Shown here: positions 1-6,199 of the stretch, piece by piece
How positions within the stretch are numbered: the first letter of the stretch is position 1
How the letters are laid out: each line of letters starts with the position of its first letter
Assembly: GCA_040403075.1 (NCBI GenBank)
Contig: JBBALJ010000052.1
Coordinates: forward strand, 1 to 21,485
From: RGVD01 sp040403075
Lineage (GTDB): Bacteria > Bacteroidota > Bacteroidia > UKL13-3
Length of the DNA: 21,485 nt
Direction: 5' to 3'
Notes under the pieces: model-generated
Databases searched by the model: none
What the model was told of the DNA's origin: nothing
The model's input: only the letters and a program-made list of their open reading frames with translations
Program-made: the position numbers and the translations under genes

Positions 1-266
1 CCCAAAGCAAACCAAAGAATGTTGATAGGCAGTAAGTATCCAAATGCCATGATGCATGGGTAGAGCGGAGCCCAATTACTTAGCGCTTCGCCATCAAATC
101 GGGTAAATGAAAATTTCTCAACTAGGTTTTTGCCAGTCGAAAGGTATATGATAGAATCTGCTGTAAGTCCTGGCCCATATGTTTTAATGGCCCAAATCAT
201 CATGCAAAACAGAAAAACGATGCCTAAACCAATTATATAATAGGGTTTGATTTTTTGATTATACAT
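1..266 (-). CDS. Polytopic membrane protein, N-terminal fragment (possible GT39/ArnT-like)
   Basis: The reverse strand has an open frame from an ATG at 266 to the window edge, giving 88 visible residues with no stop; the rest lies outside the window. A short basic N-terminus (MYNQKIKPYY) is followed by one hydrophobic segment (about residues 11-26), then an extracytoplasmic-looking stretch with GPGLTADSIIYL and NWAPLYP, then a second hydrophobic segment starting near residue 72. An acidic residue just after the first membrane segment followed by a W-x-PLYP loop is the pattern of polyprenyl-phosphate-sugar-dependent membrane glycosyltransferases (GT39/ArnT/RgtA-like). The catalytic core is not visible, so this is an inference. 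It is divergent from the gene starting at 294, with only 27 bases between start codons. Confidence 0.6.
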   Translation of the reverse strand, partial: MYNQKIKPYYIIGLGIVFLFCMMIWAIKTYGPGLTADSIIYLSTGKNLVEKFSFTRFDGEALSNWAPLYPCIMAFGYLLPINILWFAL

Positions 267-269
267 TTG
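262..269 (+). promoter_or_regulatory. Candidate Bacteroidota -7 element (TACATTTG)
   Basis: TACATTTG fits the Bacteroidota -7 consensus TAnnTTTG and sits 24 bases before the ATG at 294. No TTTG or TTG lies at the expected -33 distance, so this is weak. If real, it places transcription start near 276 and argues for translation from 294 rather than from the upstream in-frame ATG at 255. It overlaps the start codon of the divergent membrane-protein gene. Confidence 0.3.
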
Positions 270-293
270 GACAAGTTTATTATTAAAAAATCA

Positions 294-1100
294 ATGCAAC
301 AATTAAAGATAATAACAGACCAAATGGAAAGGCAAATTGAAGTTCCTTTTCCACCTAAACGAATCATTTCGTTGGTGCCTTCCCAAACCGAATTGTTATA
401 TGAATTAGGCTTGCGAGAGGAAGTGGTGGGCCAGACTTTGTTTTGTATACATCCAAAAGAAATGCATGATTCAAAACCAAGAATAGGAGGGACTAAGAAA
501 TTGCAAATGGATAAGATTGCAGCCTTAAAACCCGACTTGATTATTGGCAACAAAGAAGAAAACGAACAATCGCAAATTGAAGAATTGATGAAGCTTTATC
601 CCGTATGGATGAGTGATATTAAAAACTTAGATGACTCACTTGATATGATTGAAAGGATAGGGGATTTGATAGGAAGAAATAGTGAGGCATTGGACATGAG
701 CCAAAAGATTCGAAATGGATTTAATGAACTAATGCCCATCAACCAAAAACTATCAACTAACAACTCTGTCCTATATCTGATTTGGCGTAAGCCATGGATG
801 GCAGCAGGTCGCGATACTTTTATCAATGATATGCTTCATAGATGTGGCTTTGTAAATGGTTTTTCATCACCTATGACTCGATATCCAGAGATTAGTGATG
901 ATGATATCAAAACTATGAAACCTGATTTTATTTTTCTGTCCTCTGAACCTTATCCATTTAAGGATGAACACTTGGCCGAATTACAAGCTATTAGCGCTTC
1001 TTCAAAGATAGTGCTGGTTGATGGCGAGATGTTTAGTTGGTATGGAAGCAGGCTTTTGAAATCGGCAAGCTATTTTAAAGAACTATTTAATTCGCTTTAA
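294..1100 (+). CDS. BtuF-like periplasmic-binding-fold protein (cobalamin/helical-backbone metal receptor)
   Basis: 268 residues from the ATG at 294. An in-frame ATG at 255 would add 13 residues that overlap the divergent gene and do not look like family sequence. The core begins PFPPKRIISLVPSQTELLYE, the typical first strand and helix of class III solute-binding proteins (Peripla_BP_2; BtuF/FhuD type). It continues with ALKPDLIIGNKEEN, a long central helix, and MKPDFIFLSSEPYPF, the matching strand of the second lobe. Family members bind cobalamin, haem or siderophores and deliver them to an ABC importer. There is no signal peptide or lipobox from either start, so this copy looks cytoplasmic or has lost its export signal; no permease or ATPase gene is adjacent. 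The first gene of a likely operon with the EamA permease 32 bases downstream. The fold is clear; the ligand is not. Confidence 0.8.
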   Translation: MQQLKIITDQMERQIEVPFPPKRIISLVPSQTELLYELGLREEVVGQTLFCIHPKEMHDSKPRIGGTKKLQMDKIAALKPDLIIGNKEENEQSQIEELMKLYPVWMSDIKNLDDSLDMIERIGDLIGRNSEALDMSQKIRNGFNELMPINQKLSTNNSVLYLIWRKPWMAAGRDTFINDMLHRCGFVNGFSSPMTRYPEISDDDIKTMKPDFIFLSSEPYPFKDEHLAELQAISASSKIVLVDGEMFSWYGSRLLKSASYFKELFNSL

Positions 1101-1132
1101 AGTTCCTTTTTCTATTTCTTTGCCCCCGATTC

Positions 1133-2023
1133 ATGTTCAAAAACGAAAAAACACTTGCTTGGTTGGCATTTGCCGCTGTATCCATATTTTGGGGAACTAC
1201 TTATTTTGCTATCAGAGTGGGGGTTACAAGCTTTCCTCCTTTTATAATGGCTTCTTGTCGCCACTTAATTGGAGGCATATTAATCTGTGCTTATTTCGTT
1301 TTGCGAGGTTACAAAATCCCAAGTCTAAAGGAATTGGGAACTTTTTCGGTAAATGGAATTTTGATGTTGGTAGGAGGGAATGGCATTATCAGCTGGGGCA
1401 TGCAATATGTTGATAGTGGTGTTACTGCCATCATCTGCGCACTTACTCCCATTTGGATTGTGATTGTAAACAAGATATTGGGCAGCAAAGAGAAAATTGG
1501 CATTTGGGCTATATTGGGCTTTGTAGTTTGTTTGCTTGGTCAACTCTTGATTTTTAAAAATAAAATCAACCTTCTTTCAAACAACAATTATGCTTGGGGA
1601 ATTGCTGCAGTGGTTTTTGCCAATATCTCATGGGCATTGGGAACCATTTATTCTAAAAATAATAAATCAGAAATACATTCACTTTTTGCTGCAGGTTTGC
1701 AAATGATTCCAGGTGGTTTGATTTTGTTTATCATAGCAGCGTTTAGAGGCGAATTATATAATCTTCATCCCAATACAGATGCCATTCTATCGGTGGTTTA
1801 TCTTATCATAGTAGGTAGTATTTTGGCTTATGGTTCTTTTATGTATGTATTGAAACGCTTGCCAGCTGCTGTGGTTTCTACCTATGCTTATATCAATACG
1901 GTAGTAGCTATACTCATTGGTTGGTTATGGCTTCATGAAGAATTGGATGCCAATATTGCATTGGCTGCAGGCCTTACCATTATTGGGGTGTACATGGTTA
2001 CAAAAACTACCAAACAATCTTAA
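1133..2023 (+). CDS. EamA/DMT-superfamily permease
   Basis: 296 residues from the ATG at 1133, mostly hydrophobic, with about ten predicted membrane segments arranged as two EamA repeats. The first repeat opens with WLAFAAVSIFWGTTYFAIR, the signature start of drug/metabolite transporters (RhaT/YdcZ/EamA). The second repeat starts near residue 150 (YAWGIAAVVFANISWALGT). The C-terminus ends in a helix (LAAGLTIIGVYMVTK) and a short polar tail. Family length is usually 280-310 residues, so the gene is complete. Members export amino acids, metabolites or drugs in the inner membrane; the substrate cannot be told from sequence. It lies between the BtuF-like gene and yraN, with a 2-base gap to the latter, implying co-transcription. 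Confidence 0.88.
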   Translation: MFKNEKTLAWLAFAAVSIFWGTTYFAIRVGVTSFPPFIMASCRHLIGGILICAYFVLRGYKIPSLKELGTFSVNGILMLVGGNGIISWGMQYVDSGVTAIICALTPIWIVIVNKILGSKEKIGIWAILGFVVCLLGQLLIFKNKINLLSNNNYAWGIAAVVFANISWALGTIYSKNNKSEIHSLFAAGLQMIPGGLILFIIAAFRGELYNLHPNTDAILSVVYLIIVGSILAYGSFMYVLKRLPAAVVSTYAYINTVVAILIGWLWLHEELDANIALAAGLTIIGVYMVTKTTKQS

Positions 2024-2025
2024 AT

Positions 2026-2391
2026 GTGAACCCTTCTAATCACATACTTGTAGGAAAAACGGGTGAAGATTTGGCTGTGACTTTTTTGAAAGAAAAGGGT
2101 TATGAGATACTTCATACCAACCTTCGTTTAGAAAAGGTTGAGGTAGATATTATTGCCAAAGATAAAAATCAAATTGTGTTTGTGGAAGTGAAAACCCGAA
2201 GCTCGGCAATGGTTGAGCCCGAAAAGGCTGTTAATAAAAGTAAGCAGAAAAACCTACAAAGGGCTGCTGAAATATTTTTGGAAGAGAGGCAACTAAAAAA
2301 TGAATTGCGCTTTGATATTATTGCTATTGTAAAGCAAAAAAATAATACGGACATCGAGCATTTTGAAGATGCTTTCTATCCGTATTATAAT
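2026..2391 (+). CDS. yraN: YraN family (UPF0102) nuclease-fold protein, 3' end lost in assembly gap
   Basis: It starts at GTG 2026, two bases after the EamA stop; the nearby ATG at 2024 is followed at once by TGA in its frame, so GTG is the only sensible start. 122 residues are visible before the run of N. The order of motifs matches YraN: HILVGKTGEDLAVTFLKEKG, then EVDIIAKD, then IVFVEVKTRSS, then a helix with FDIIAI and a final AFYPYYN. The acidic D and the E-x-K of VEVK resemble a PD-(D/E)XK nuclease core, as found in this family. YraN proteins are typically about 115-125 residues and often end near this AFYP motif, so only the last few residues and the stop are probably missing. The biochemical role of YraN is poorly established. 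Confidence 0.88.
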
Positions 2392-2491
2392 NNNNNNNNN
2401 NNNNNNNNNNNNNNNNNNNNNNNNNNNNNNNNNNNNNNNNNNNNNNNNNNNNNNNNNNNNNNNNNNNNNNNNNNNNNNNNNNNNNNNNNNN
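2392..2491. other. Assembly gap of 100 N
   Basis: Exactly 100 consecutive N, the usual placeholder for a scaffold gap of unknown length. It removes the 3' end of yraN (+) and the C-terminal two thirds of hpd (-). HPPD proteins are about 350-380 residues and only 131 are visible, so the real gap must be larger than 100 bases (roughly 700 bases or more) if hpd is intact. The adjacency of the two sides depends on scaffolding, not on read sequence. Confidence 0.99.
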
Positions 2492-2885
2492 TGCGCACTT
2501 CACCGTTGGCATCACTTAAAGTTTTTGGCTCTAAACTAGATACACCACCACGTTTGGTAGTTTGCTCAAATGCATCATAAGCATCTTCCACCATAAGGGC
2601 TAGTACTTTTACACCATCACCATGTTTTTTGTGGTGCTCCGCAATAGCAGAATTTGAATGCAAAGGTGTAGTAAGCATTAAGCGCATTTTATTTTGCACC
2701 AATACATAACTGGCTCTGTCTTTAATACCTGTTTCAGGTCCAGCGTAAGCCAAACTTTGAAAGCCAAAAGCGGTTTTATAAAAGTGAGCGGCCTGCTTGG
2801 CATTCCCTACATAAATCTCAATAAAATCAGTTCCGTGTAAGGGCAGGAAATCTGAAGATTGCATTGTATCTTTTTCTGTTAACAT
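2492..2885 (-). CDS. hpd: 4-hydroxyphenylpyruvate dioxygenase, N-terminal part (cut by gap)
   Basis: 131 residues from the ATG at 2885 run into the N gap. HPPD (EC 1.13.11.27) converts 4-hydroxyphenylpyruvate to homogentisate in tyrosine degradation. The visible part is the N-terminal VOC-fold domain: FIEIYVGNAKQAAHFYKTAF, then YAGPETGIKDRASYVL, then HHKKHGDGVKVLALMVEDA. The combination of VGNAKQAAHFY with HGDGV and the trailing KRGGVS is specific to HPPD and not to short glyoxalase-type proteins. The Fe(II)-binding residues lie in the C-terminal domain and are not visible. MQSSDFLPL, seven codons in, is an alternative start. The next pathway enzyme, homogentisate dioxygenase, lies on the same strand about 3.3 kb upstream, with unrelated genes between. 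Confidence 0.9.
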
Positions 2886-2930
2886 ATATTTTTTTGATTA
2901 ATTTGTTTTTATATGATGATTTTGATTTTA

Positions 2931-3107
2931 TTATTTGATTAATAGTCTGGATATTTCATTTTTATCGAAATGACAATTAACAGCGTCTAAAATTTTATTT
3001 TTCAAATCAGATATATCATCACCTTGCGTAAAAATAGATGTTCCGACAGCTTTTGCTTCATAGCCGCCATCTAATGACTCTTCAATAATAAAAATTAGTT
3101 CGTTCAT
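2931..3107 (-). CDS. HicB-like small protein (antitoxin-like, no HicA seen)
   Basis: A 58-residue ORF from the ATG at 3107 to the TAA at 2931. It reads MNELIFIIEESLDGGYEAKA, then VGTSIFTQGDDISDLKNKI and ILDAVNCHFD. This beta-beta-beta-alpha pattern, with an acidic 'SLDGGY' turn and a helix ending in DAV-CHF, matches the partial RNase-H-like fold of HicB antitoxins and related stand-alone proteins; some relatives in databases carry a misleading 2-oxoisovalerate dehydrogenase name. The usual HicB C-terminal DNA-binding helix-turn-helix is absent. No HicA toxin (small, with a G-S-H motif) is found on either side. It starts 5 bases after the stop of the uracil-DNA-glycosylase-like gene, so the two are probably co-transcribed. 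Confidence 0.7.
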   Translation of the reverse strand: MNELIFIIEESLDGGYEAKAVGTSIFTQGDDISDLKNKILDAVNCHFDKNEISRLLIK

Positions 3108-3112
3108 GTTTT

Positions 3113-3802
3113 TTATTTTTTAATCAATTTCTTAATTTTAATCCAATCATTTTGTTGCTCCTTTAATCCTCTATTACGACTAAGACTTGAAGGCGAACAA
3201 TGATAAACTGCGAACCATTGAAATTGTTCATTTGTTTTTTGTTCAATTTGAATATTTTTAAAAGGACTTTCTGCTTTAGCATCATAGGCCCTACACATCA
3301 TTTGATAAGCATGCTGACCTAATGTTATTATAATGTTAGGTTGAATAATGTTGATGAGTTCTTTTGTAAATAATTTTGCCGTTTCTGAATACCAACTATA
3401 TTTTACTGGCTCAGACATCCCTTTATTTTCACCCAATTTTATTCCTAATACTGCATTCGTGAAAAATAAAGGTAACGTTTTATTTATCTTTCCATATTCA
3501 GGTAACTCTATTTCATATCCTAAATTCTTAAATAATATTTGTAGAGTTTTATTTGTAGGACTATCGATTTCTTTTTGCCAATTAGAATCTAAATTTTTAA
3601 TGAAGTATTCTTTATCGCTAAAATCTTGACCTATCAATAGTATTTCTGCATTAAGATTACCATACCAAAGTTCCCAAGGGTTTATTGCTATTTGATTTCT
3701 GAATCTTTCATCAATCTTATATGGATTAACGAGCTTATCAGGGAATCTATCATATTCTTTAAATTCCCGAACTAAATTTTGGTATAATTTTTCTTTTAAC
3801 AT
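3113..3802 (-). CDS. Uracil-DNA glycosylase superfamily protein
   Basis: 229 residues. Three superfamily landmarks are visible in order: motif A as LLIGQDFSD (residues about 55-63), the strand FFTNAVLG (113-120), and motif B as HCSPSSLSRNRG (201-212), with IIITLGQHAY between them. Uracil-DNA glycosylases remove uracil from DNA for base-excision repair. Motif A has GQD as in family 1 (GQDPYH), but the following residues and the HCSPSS motif differ, so family membership is unclear and the substrate may differ. It lies in an AT-rich accessory block, with a stop 5 bases before the HicB-like start and a start 9 bases after the upstream exported-protein gene. Superfamily membership is fairly safe; activity on uracil is inference. 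Confidence 0.75.
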   Translation of the reverse strand: MLKEKLYQNLVREFKEYDRFPDKLVNPYKIDERFRNQIAINPWELWYGNLNAEILLIGQDFSDKEYFIKNLDSNWQKEIDSPTNKTLQILFKNLGYEIELPEYGKINKTLPLFFTNAVLGIKLGENKGMSEPVKYSWYSETAKLFTKELINIIQPNIIITLGQHAYQMMCRAYDAKAESPFKNIQIEQKTNEQFQWFAVYHCSPSSLSRNRGLKEQQNDWIKIKKLIKK

Positions 3803-3811
3803 AAATATTTA

Positions 3812-4687
3812 TTATTGCATAAATCGCAATGTAATTAACATACCTAGAATAAGACTACTATAAAATATTGCACCATTTAGAGCTATACGATCTTGATCCC
3901 AAGTGGCTTTTGAAAACCAAATGTTTTGTCCCATTATGTCACCATATTCATATTCAACTCTATAATATCCATTTTCTTTGTATTTATATATTGTTGTTAA
4001 TTTGTCTTTTATCTTTTTATCTGGTGTATGCTTATAAAAGTGTACCTTACTGTTTCTGATTTTTATTCCGGTTAATCCTTTAAAATAAAAAACTTTAACA
4101 GAATCAAAATAAATTCTTGTTGGGACATAATGATATTCACATGTGTCTATATAATTGTTTTCAATGATTTTTCTTTCACATTTAATTCTAGCATAAGGTA
4201 TAGGCTTTAATGATGTGAATTCAAATAATTTAGCTTGTATGTCTTCCCCTTTAATTGTTTTTATATCTTTTTTTGATTCATTATTTTCATCATTAGAAAT
4301 ATAATTCACGCTATATAAGTTATCAAATATAAATACCCCTTTTTTTAAAGGCTTATCAAGAGAGTAATCACAAGACGTGTATTTAGAATAATTAGATTGG
4401 AAATGGTATTTACCCGCAATGTTAGCAAGACTATAATCATCTTCAAACCTTTGATAGCTGTCTCCATCATAAGTTGAAAAGCCAAGTATAAAATTGATTA
4501 TTTTCCGTCTTTGCAATTGAAACAGGATATTGTTATCTAAATCTGATTTATCATATAGGTCAAAGGGATTATTTTTAGTATATGAGATTGAATATAAAGA
4601 ATCACTTATTATCGTAATTTGACAATCACTTTTGTTTAAATTTACAATAAAAAAAAACAGTATAAATATTATTGGTGGTGTTCTCAT
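3812..4687 (-). CDS. Unrecognised exported protein with C-terminal membrane helix
   Basis: 291 residues; I do not recognise the family. The N-terminus has a hydrophobic stretch (IIFILFFFIVNL) followed by NKSDCQ, a plausible signal peptide; the Cys context does not make a good lipobox. The middle is rich in Tyr, Asp, Lys and Asn, with beta-like segments (YRVEYEYGDIMGQNIWFSK, FYFKGLTGIKIRNSK) and four or more cysteines in the exported part, two of them close to paired (IKCERK, DTCEY). The C-terminus ends in a hydrophobic helix (AIFYSSLILGMLITL) followed by RFMQ, so it may be anchored in the inner membrane with most of the chain outside. The region is extremely AT-rich: 11 of 60 bases in 4261-4320 are G or C. 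It lies between a Fic gene (15-base gap) and the glycosylase-like gene (9-base gap) on one strand. Confidence 0.65.
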   Translation of the reverse strand: MRTPPIIFILFFFIVNLNKSDCQITIISDSLYSISYTKNNPFDLYDKSDLDNNILFQLQRRKIINFILGFSTYDGDSYQRFEDDYSLANIAGKYHFQSNYSKYTSCDYSLDKPLKKGVFIFDNLYSVNYISNDENNESKKDIKTIKGEDIQAKLFEFTSLKPIPYARIKCERKIIENNYIDTCEYHYVPTRIYFDSVKVFYFKGLTGIKIRNSKVHFYKHTPDKKIKDKLTTIYKYKENGYYRVEYEYGDIMGQNIWFSKATWDQDRIALNGAIFYSSLILGMLITLRFMQ

Positions 4688-4702
4688 TTAATGTAAATCC
4701 AA

Positions 4703-5479
4703 TTAATTTATTATTGCCTTCGGCAGCATCAGCAAAAATGGCAATGCTTTTTCATATTCCAAGCGCTCATAAAAAATTCCTACTTTTTCAAGGTTGTTAT
4801 AGTATTCTTTCAGGTTATTGTAATAATAAAACTCGCTGCCAATATACCAAGCTTTTTCACCTAATTTTTCTGCTATAAACCATTTTTCAAGCAATCGTGC
4901 TGTTCGTCCATTGCCATCATTAAATGGATGAATTTTTACAAATACTAAGTGAATGAGCGAAGCAAAATAAAATACTTCATTCAGGCTTAGCTTTTCTTTG
5001 AGAACTTCATCAAGCTCTGTCCAAAAACCTTCAAACGCCTTTTTAACAATAGATGCTGGTGCTGCTTCGTATTGAATTCGCTGGGTTTGTTGGTCCATAA
5101 TCAGCATATTGTTACTTCTTACCACTCCTCTTTGGTTGGTAGGAAGTAAATGCTTTGTTGACATACTGTGTGCATCTAAAAAAGAAGCTAAACTTAATTT
5201 GTTATCTCTTGCAAATTCGTATGCTTCAAATAAATCATTTGGCTTTTCAGTCAAATTCGGTAGGTAGGCTATATCTTGAATTTTATGTTTTAAATAACTA
5301 TCAATTTCAAGCGTTTCACCTTCAATTTTAGATGATGACATTACCGATACAGCTGTAAAAAAACGGAATTGCTCTACATTCCATTCCCTTTCTTTTGTAT
5401 GCTCAAAAGCACTTTCAATATTGGTTTCAAGCATGGCCAACCAATTATCATAATGCTTTTTTGTGAGTAATTTATTCAT
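4703..5479 (-). CDS. Fic family protein with N-terminal inhibitory motif (class II)
   Basis: 258 residues. The active-site loop HPFNDGNGRTAR (residues about 184-195) is a complete Fic motif with catalytic His, so the protein can be expected to transfer AMP, or another nucleotide moiety, to Ser/Thr/Tyr of a target protein. Upstream, SSKIEG at about 49-54 fits the inhibitory helix consensus (S/T)xxxE(G/N), with Glu53 positioned to block ATP binding. Placement before the Fic core makes it a class II, self-inhibited enzyme. No separate FicA-type antitoxin gene is adjacent, consistent with this. No C-terminal winged-helix domain is seen and the protein is shorter than many class II members. Target unknown. 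The gene heads the run of closely spaced minus-strand genes that ends at the HicB-like gene. Confidence 0.93.
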   Translation of the reverse strand: MNKLLTKKHYDNWLAMLETNIESAFEHTKEREWNVEQFRFFTAVSVMSSSKIEGETLEIDSYLKHKIQDIAYLPNLTEKPNDLFEAYEFARDNKLSLASFLDAHSMSTKHLLPTNQRGVVRSNNMLIMDQQTQRIQYEAAPASIVKKAFEGFWTELDEVLKEKLSLNEVFYFASLIHLVFVKIHPFNDGNGRTARLLEKWFIAEKLGEKAWYIGSEFYYYNNLKEYYNNLEKVGIFYERLEYEKALPFLLMLPKAIIN

Positions 5480-5589
5480 TTGTGATTGAAATGCTGCTTA
5501 CTTATATATTTGTTATTGATGACTTGATTTATTCTTCTAAAATAGTTTAATAATTTACCTTAAATCATCCGTATGTGTGGCTGAGTTAA

Positions 5590-5916
5590 TTATTTTATCC
5601 CTTTAAGTATTTCCATTAACTCTGAATCCGATATATTTTCTTTATCACTCTTATCGAAAATTGAAATTAGGAAAACATTTTCCTCCACTACTTTCACACA
5701 AGTTATTACCCTTGCACCTGCCGATTTCCCTTTTCCTTTGCTTGATATTTTCAATCTAATTTTATAACAATTATTTCCCAACCCAATTCCTTGATTAGGA
5801 TGGTTTTCCAAATTGAGGATTAATTCCTCAAATTCCCTTTTTAAAGAACTATATTTTTTAATTAAACGCTTTAGTTCTTTTTTGAAATTTGGGGTAGCAA
5901 TAATATTAAAGCTCAT
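5590..5916 (-). CDS. RelE/ParE-superfamily toxin
   Basis: 108 residues from the ATG at 5916. The start FNIIATPNFKKELKRLIKKY and the later YKIRLKISSKGKGKSAGARV, VVEENVFLISIFDKSDKENI match the RelE/HigB/ParE beta-sheet scaffold, in which a basic central strand contacts the ribosome or mRNA. The GKGKSAGARVIT segment is typical of a Bacteroidota RelE-like subgroup. Its start overlaps the last 11 bases of the preceding 68-residue ORF, the classic antitoxin-then-toxin layout with translational coupling. The likely activity is ribosome-dependent mRNA cleavage, but a gyrase-directed ParE role cannot be excluded from sequence. No gene lies in the 110 bases between its stop and the Fic start. Confidence 0.85.
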   Translation of the reverse strand: MSFNIIATPNFKKELKRLIKKYSSLKREFEELILNLENHPNQGIGLGNNCYKIRLKISSKGKGKSAGARVITCVKVVEENVFLISIFDKSDKENISDSELMEILKGIK

Positions 5917-6112
5917 TCAATAAATCTCTTGCAGGAATTCCTTTGAGTTTTCCCTCGTTTATTAATTTAACTTCTGTTACTCCTTTTTTTATTCCATTGA
6001 TTACATTTTCTTTATAAATTGAAAGTGGTTCTGACTTCACAAACGAAAAATTTCGAAGCAATTCCATAATAAATTCAGATTTTTCATCTTTTACATCCAA
6101 TAATATTTTCAT
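5906..6112 (-). CDS. Antitoxin of the RelE-like module
   Basis: 68 residues from the ATG at 6112. The N-terminus MKILLDVKDEKSEFIMELL is a short strand and helix like those of small Bacteroidota antitoxins paired with RelE-like toxins. The C-terminal half (EVKLINEGKLKGIPARDLLN) contains the LxEGKLKGxPARDLLNEL pattern also seen in short toxin-neutralising tails. It is too short for a clear helix-turn-helix, and I cannot assign it to a named antitoxin family (RelB, Phd, DinJ) with confidence. Its role is inferred from size, order before the toxin and the 11-base overlap with it. A promoter-like motif lies only four bases before its start codon. Confidence 0.78.
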   Translation of the reverse strand: MKILLDVKDEKSEFIMELLRNFSFVKSEPLSIYKENVINGIKKGVTEVKLINEGKLKGIPARDLLNEL

Positions 6113-6116
6113 ATTT

Positions 6117-6147
6117 CAAATTTAGTTATAAATCAAACTCGAATCAA
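6117..6147 (-). promoter_or_regulatory. Candidate promoter of the toxin-antitoxin operon
   Basis: On the minus strand, TAAATTTG (6124-6117) fits the -7 consensus TAnnTTTG, with TTG at 6147-6145 and a 20-base spacer, close to the expected -33/-7 geometry. It is the best promoter candidate in the window. The -7 box ends four bases before the antitoxin ATG, so the transcript would begin at or near the start codon (leaderless). The region is AT-rich, so chance matches are possible. Confidence 0.4.
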
Positions 6148-6199
6148 TTTTATAGTTTTTTATATTGTGTCTGGTATATAAATTTGATTCAAGCTTCCC

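Noticed and set aside
2492..2580. Apparent continuation of the yraN frame through the N run into 2492-2580.
   Set aside because: The run of N has unknown length, and the bases after it encode hpd on the other strand.
2893..2943. TTTGATTAAT occurs twice (2893-2902 and 2934-2943) at the hpd-side edge of the AT-rich block, as a possible attachment-site repeat.
   Set aside because: Ten bases in very AT-rich DNA are likely by chance, and the sequence is not found at the other edge (6113-6199).
2886..6199. Search for matching direct repeats bounding the accessory block.
   Set aside because: The best shared string is about nine bases (TTTTTATAT-like), not significant in this composition.
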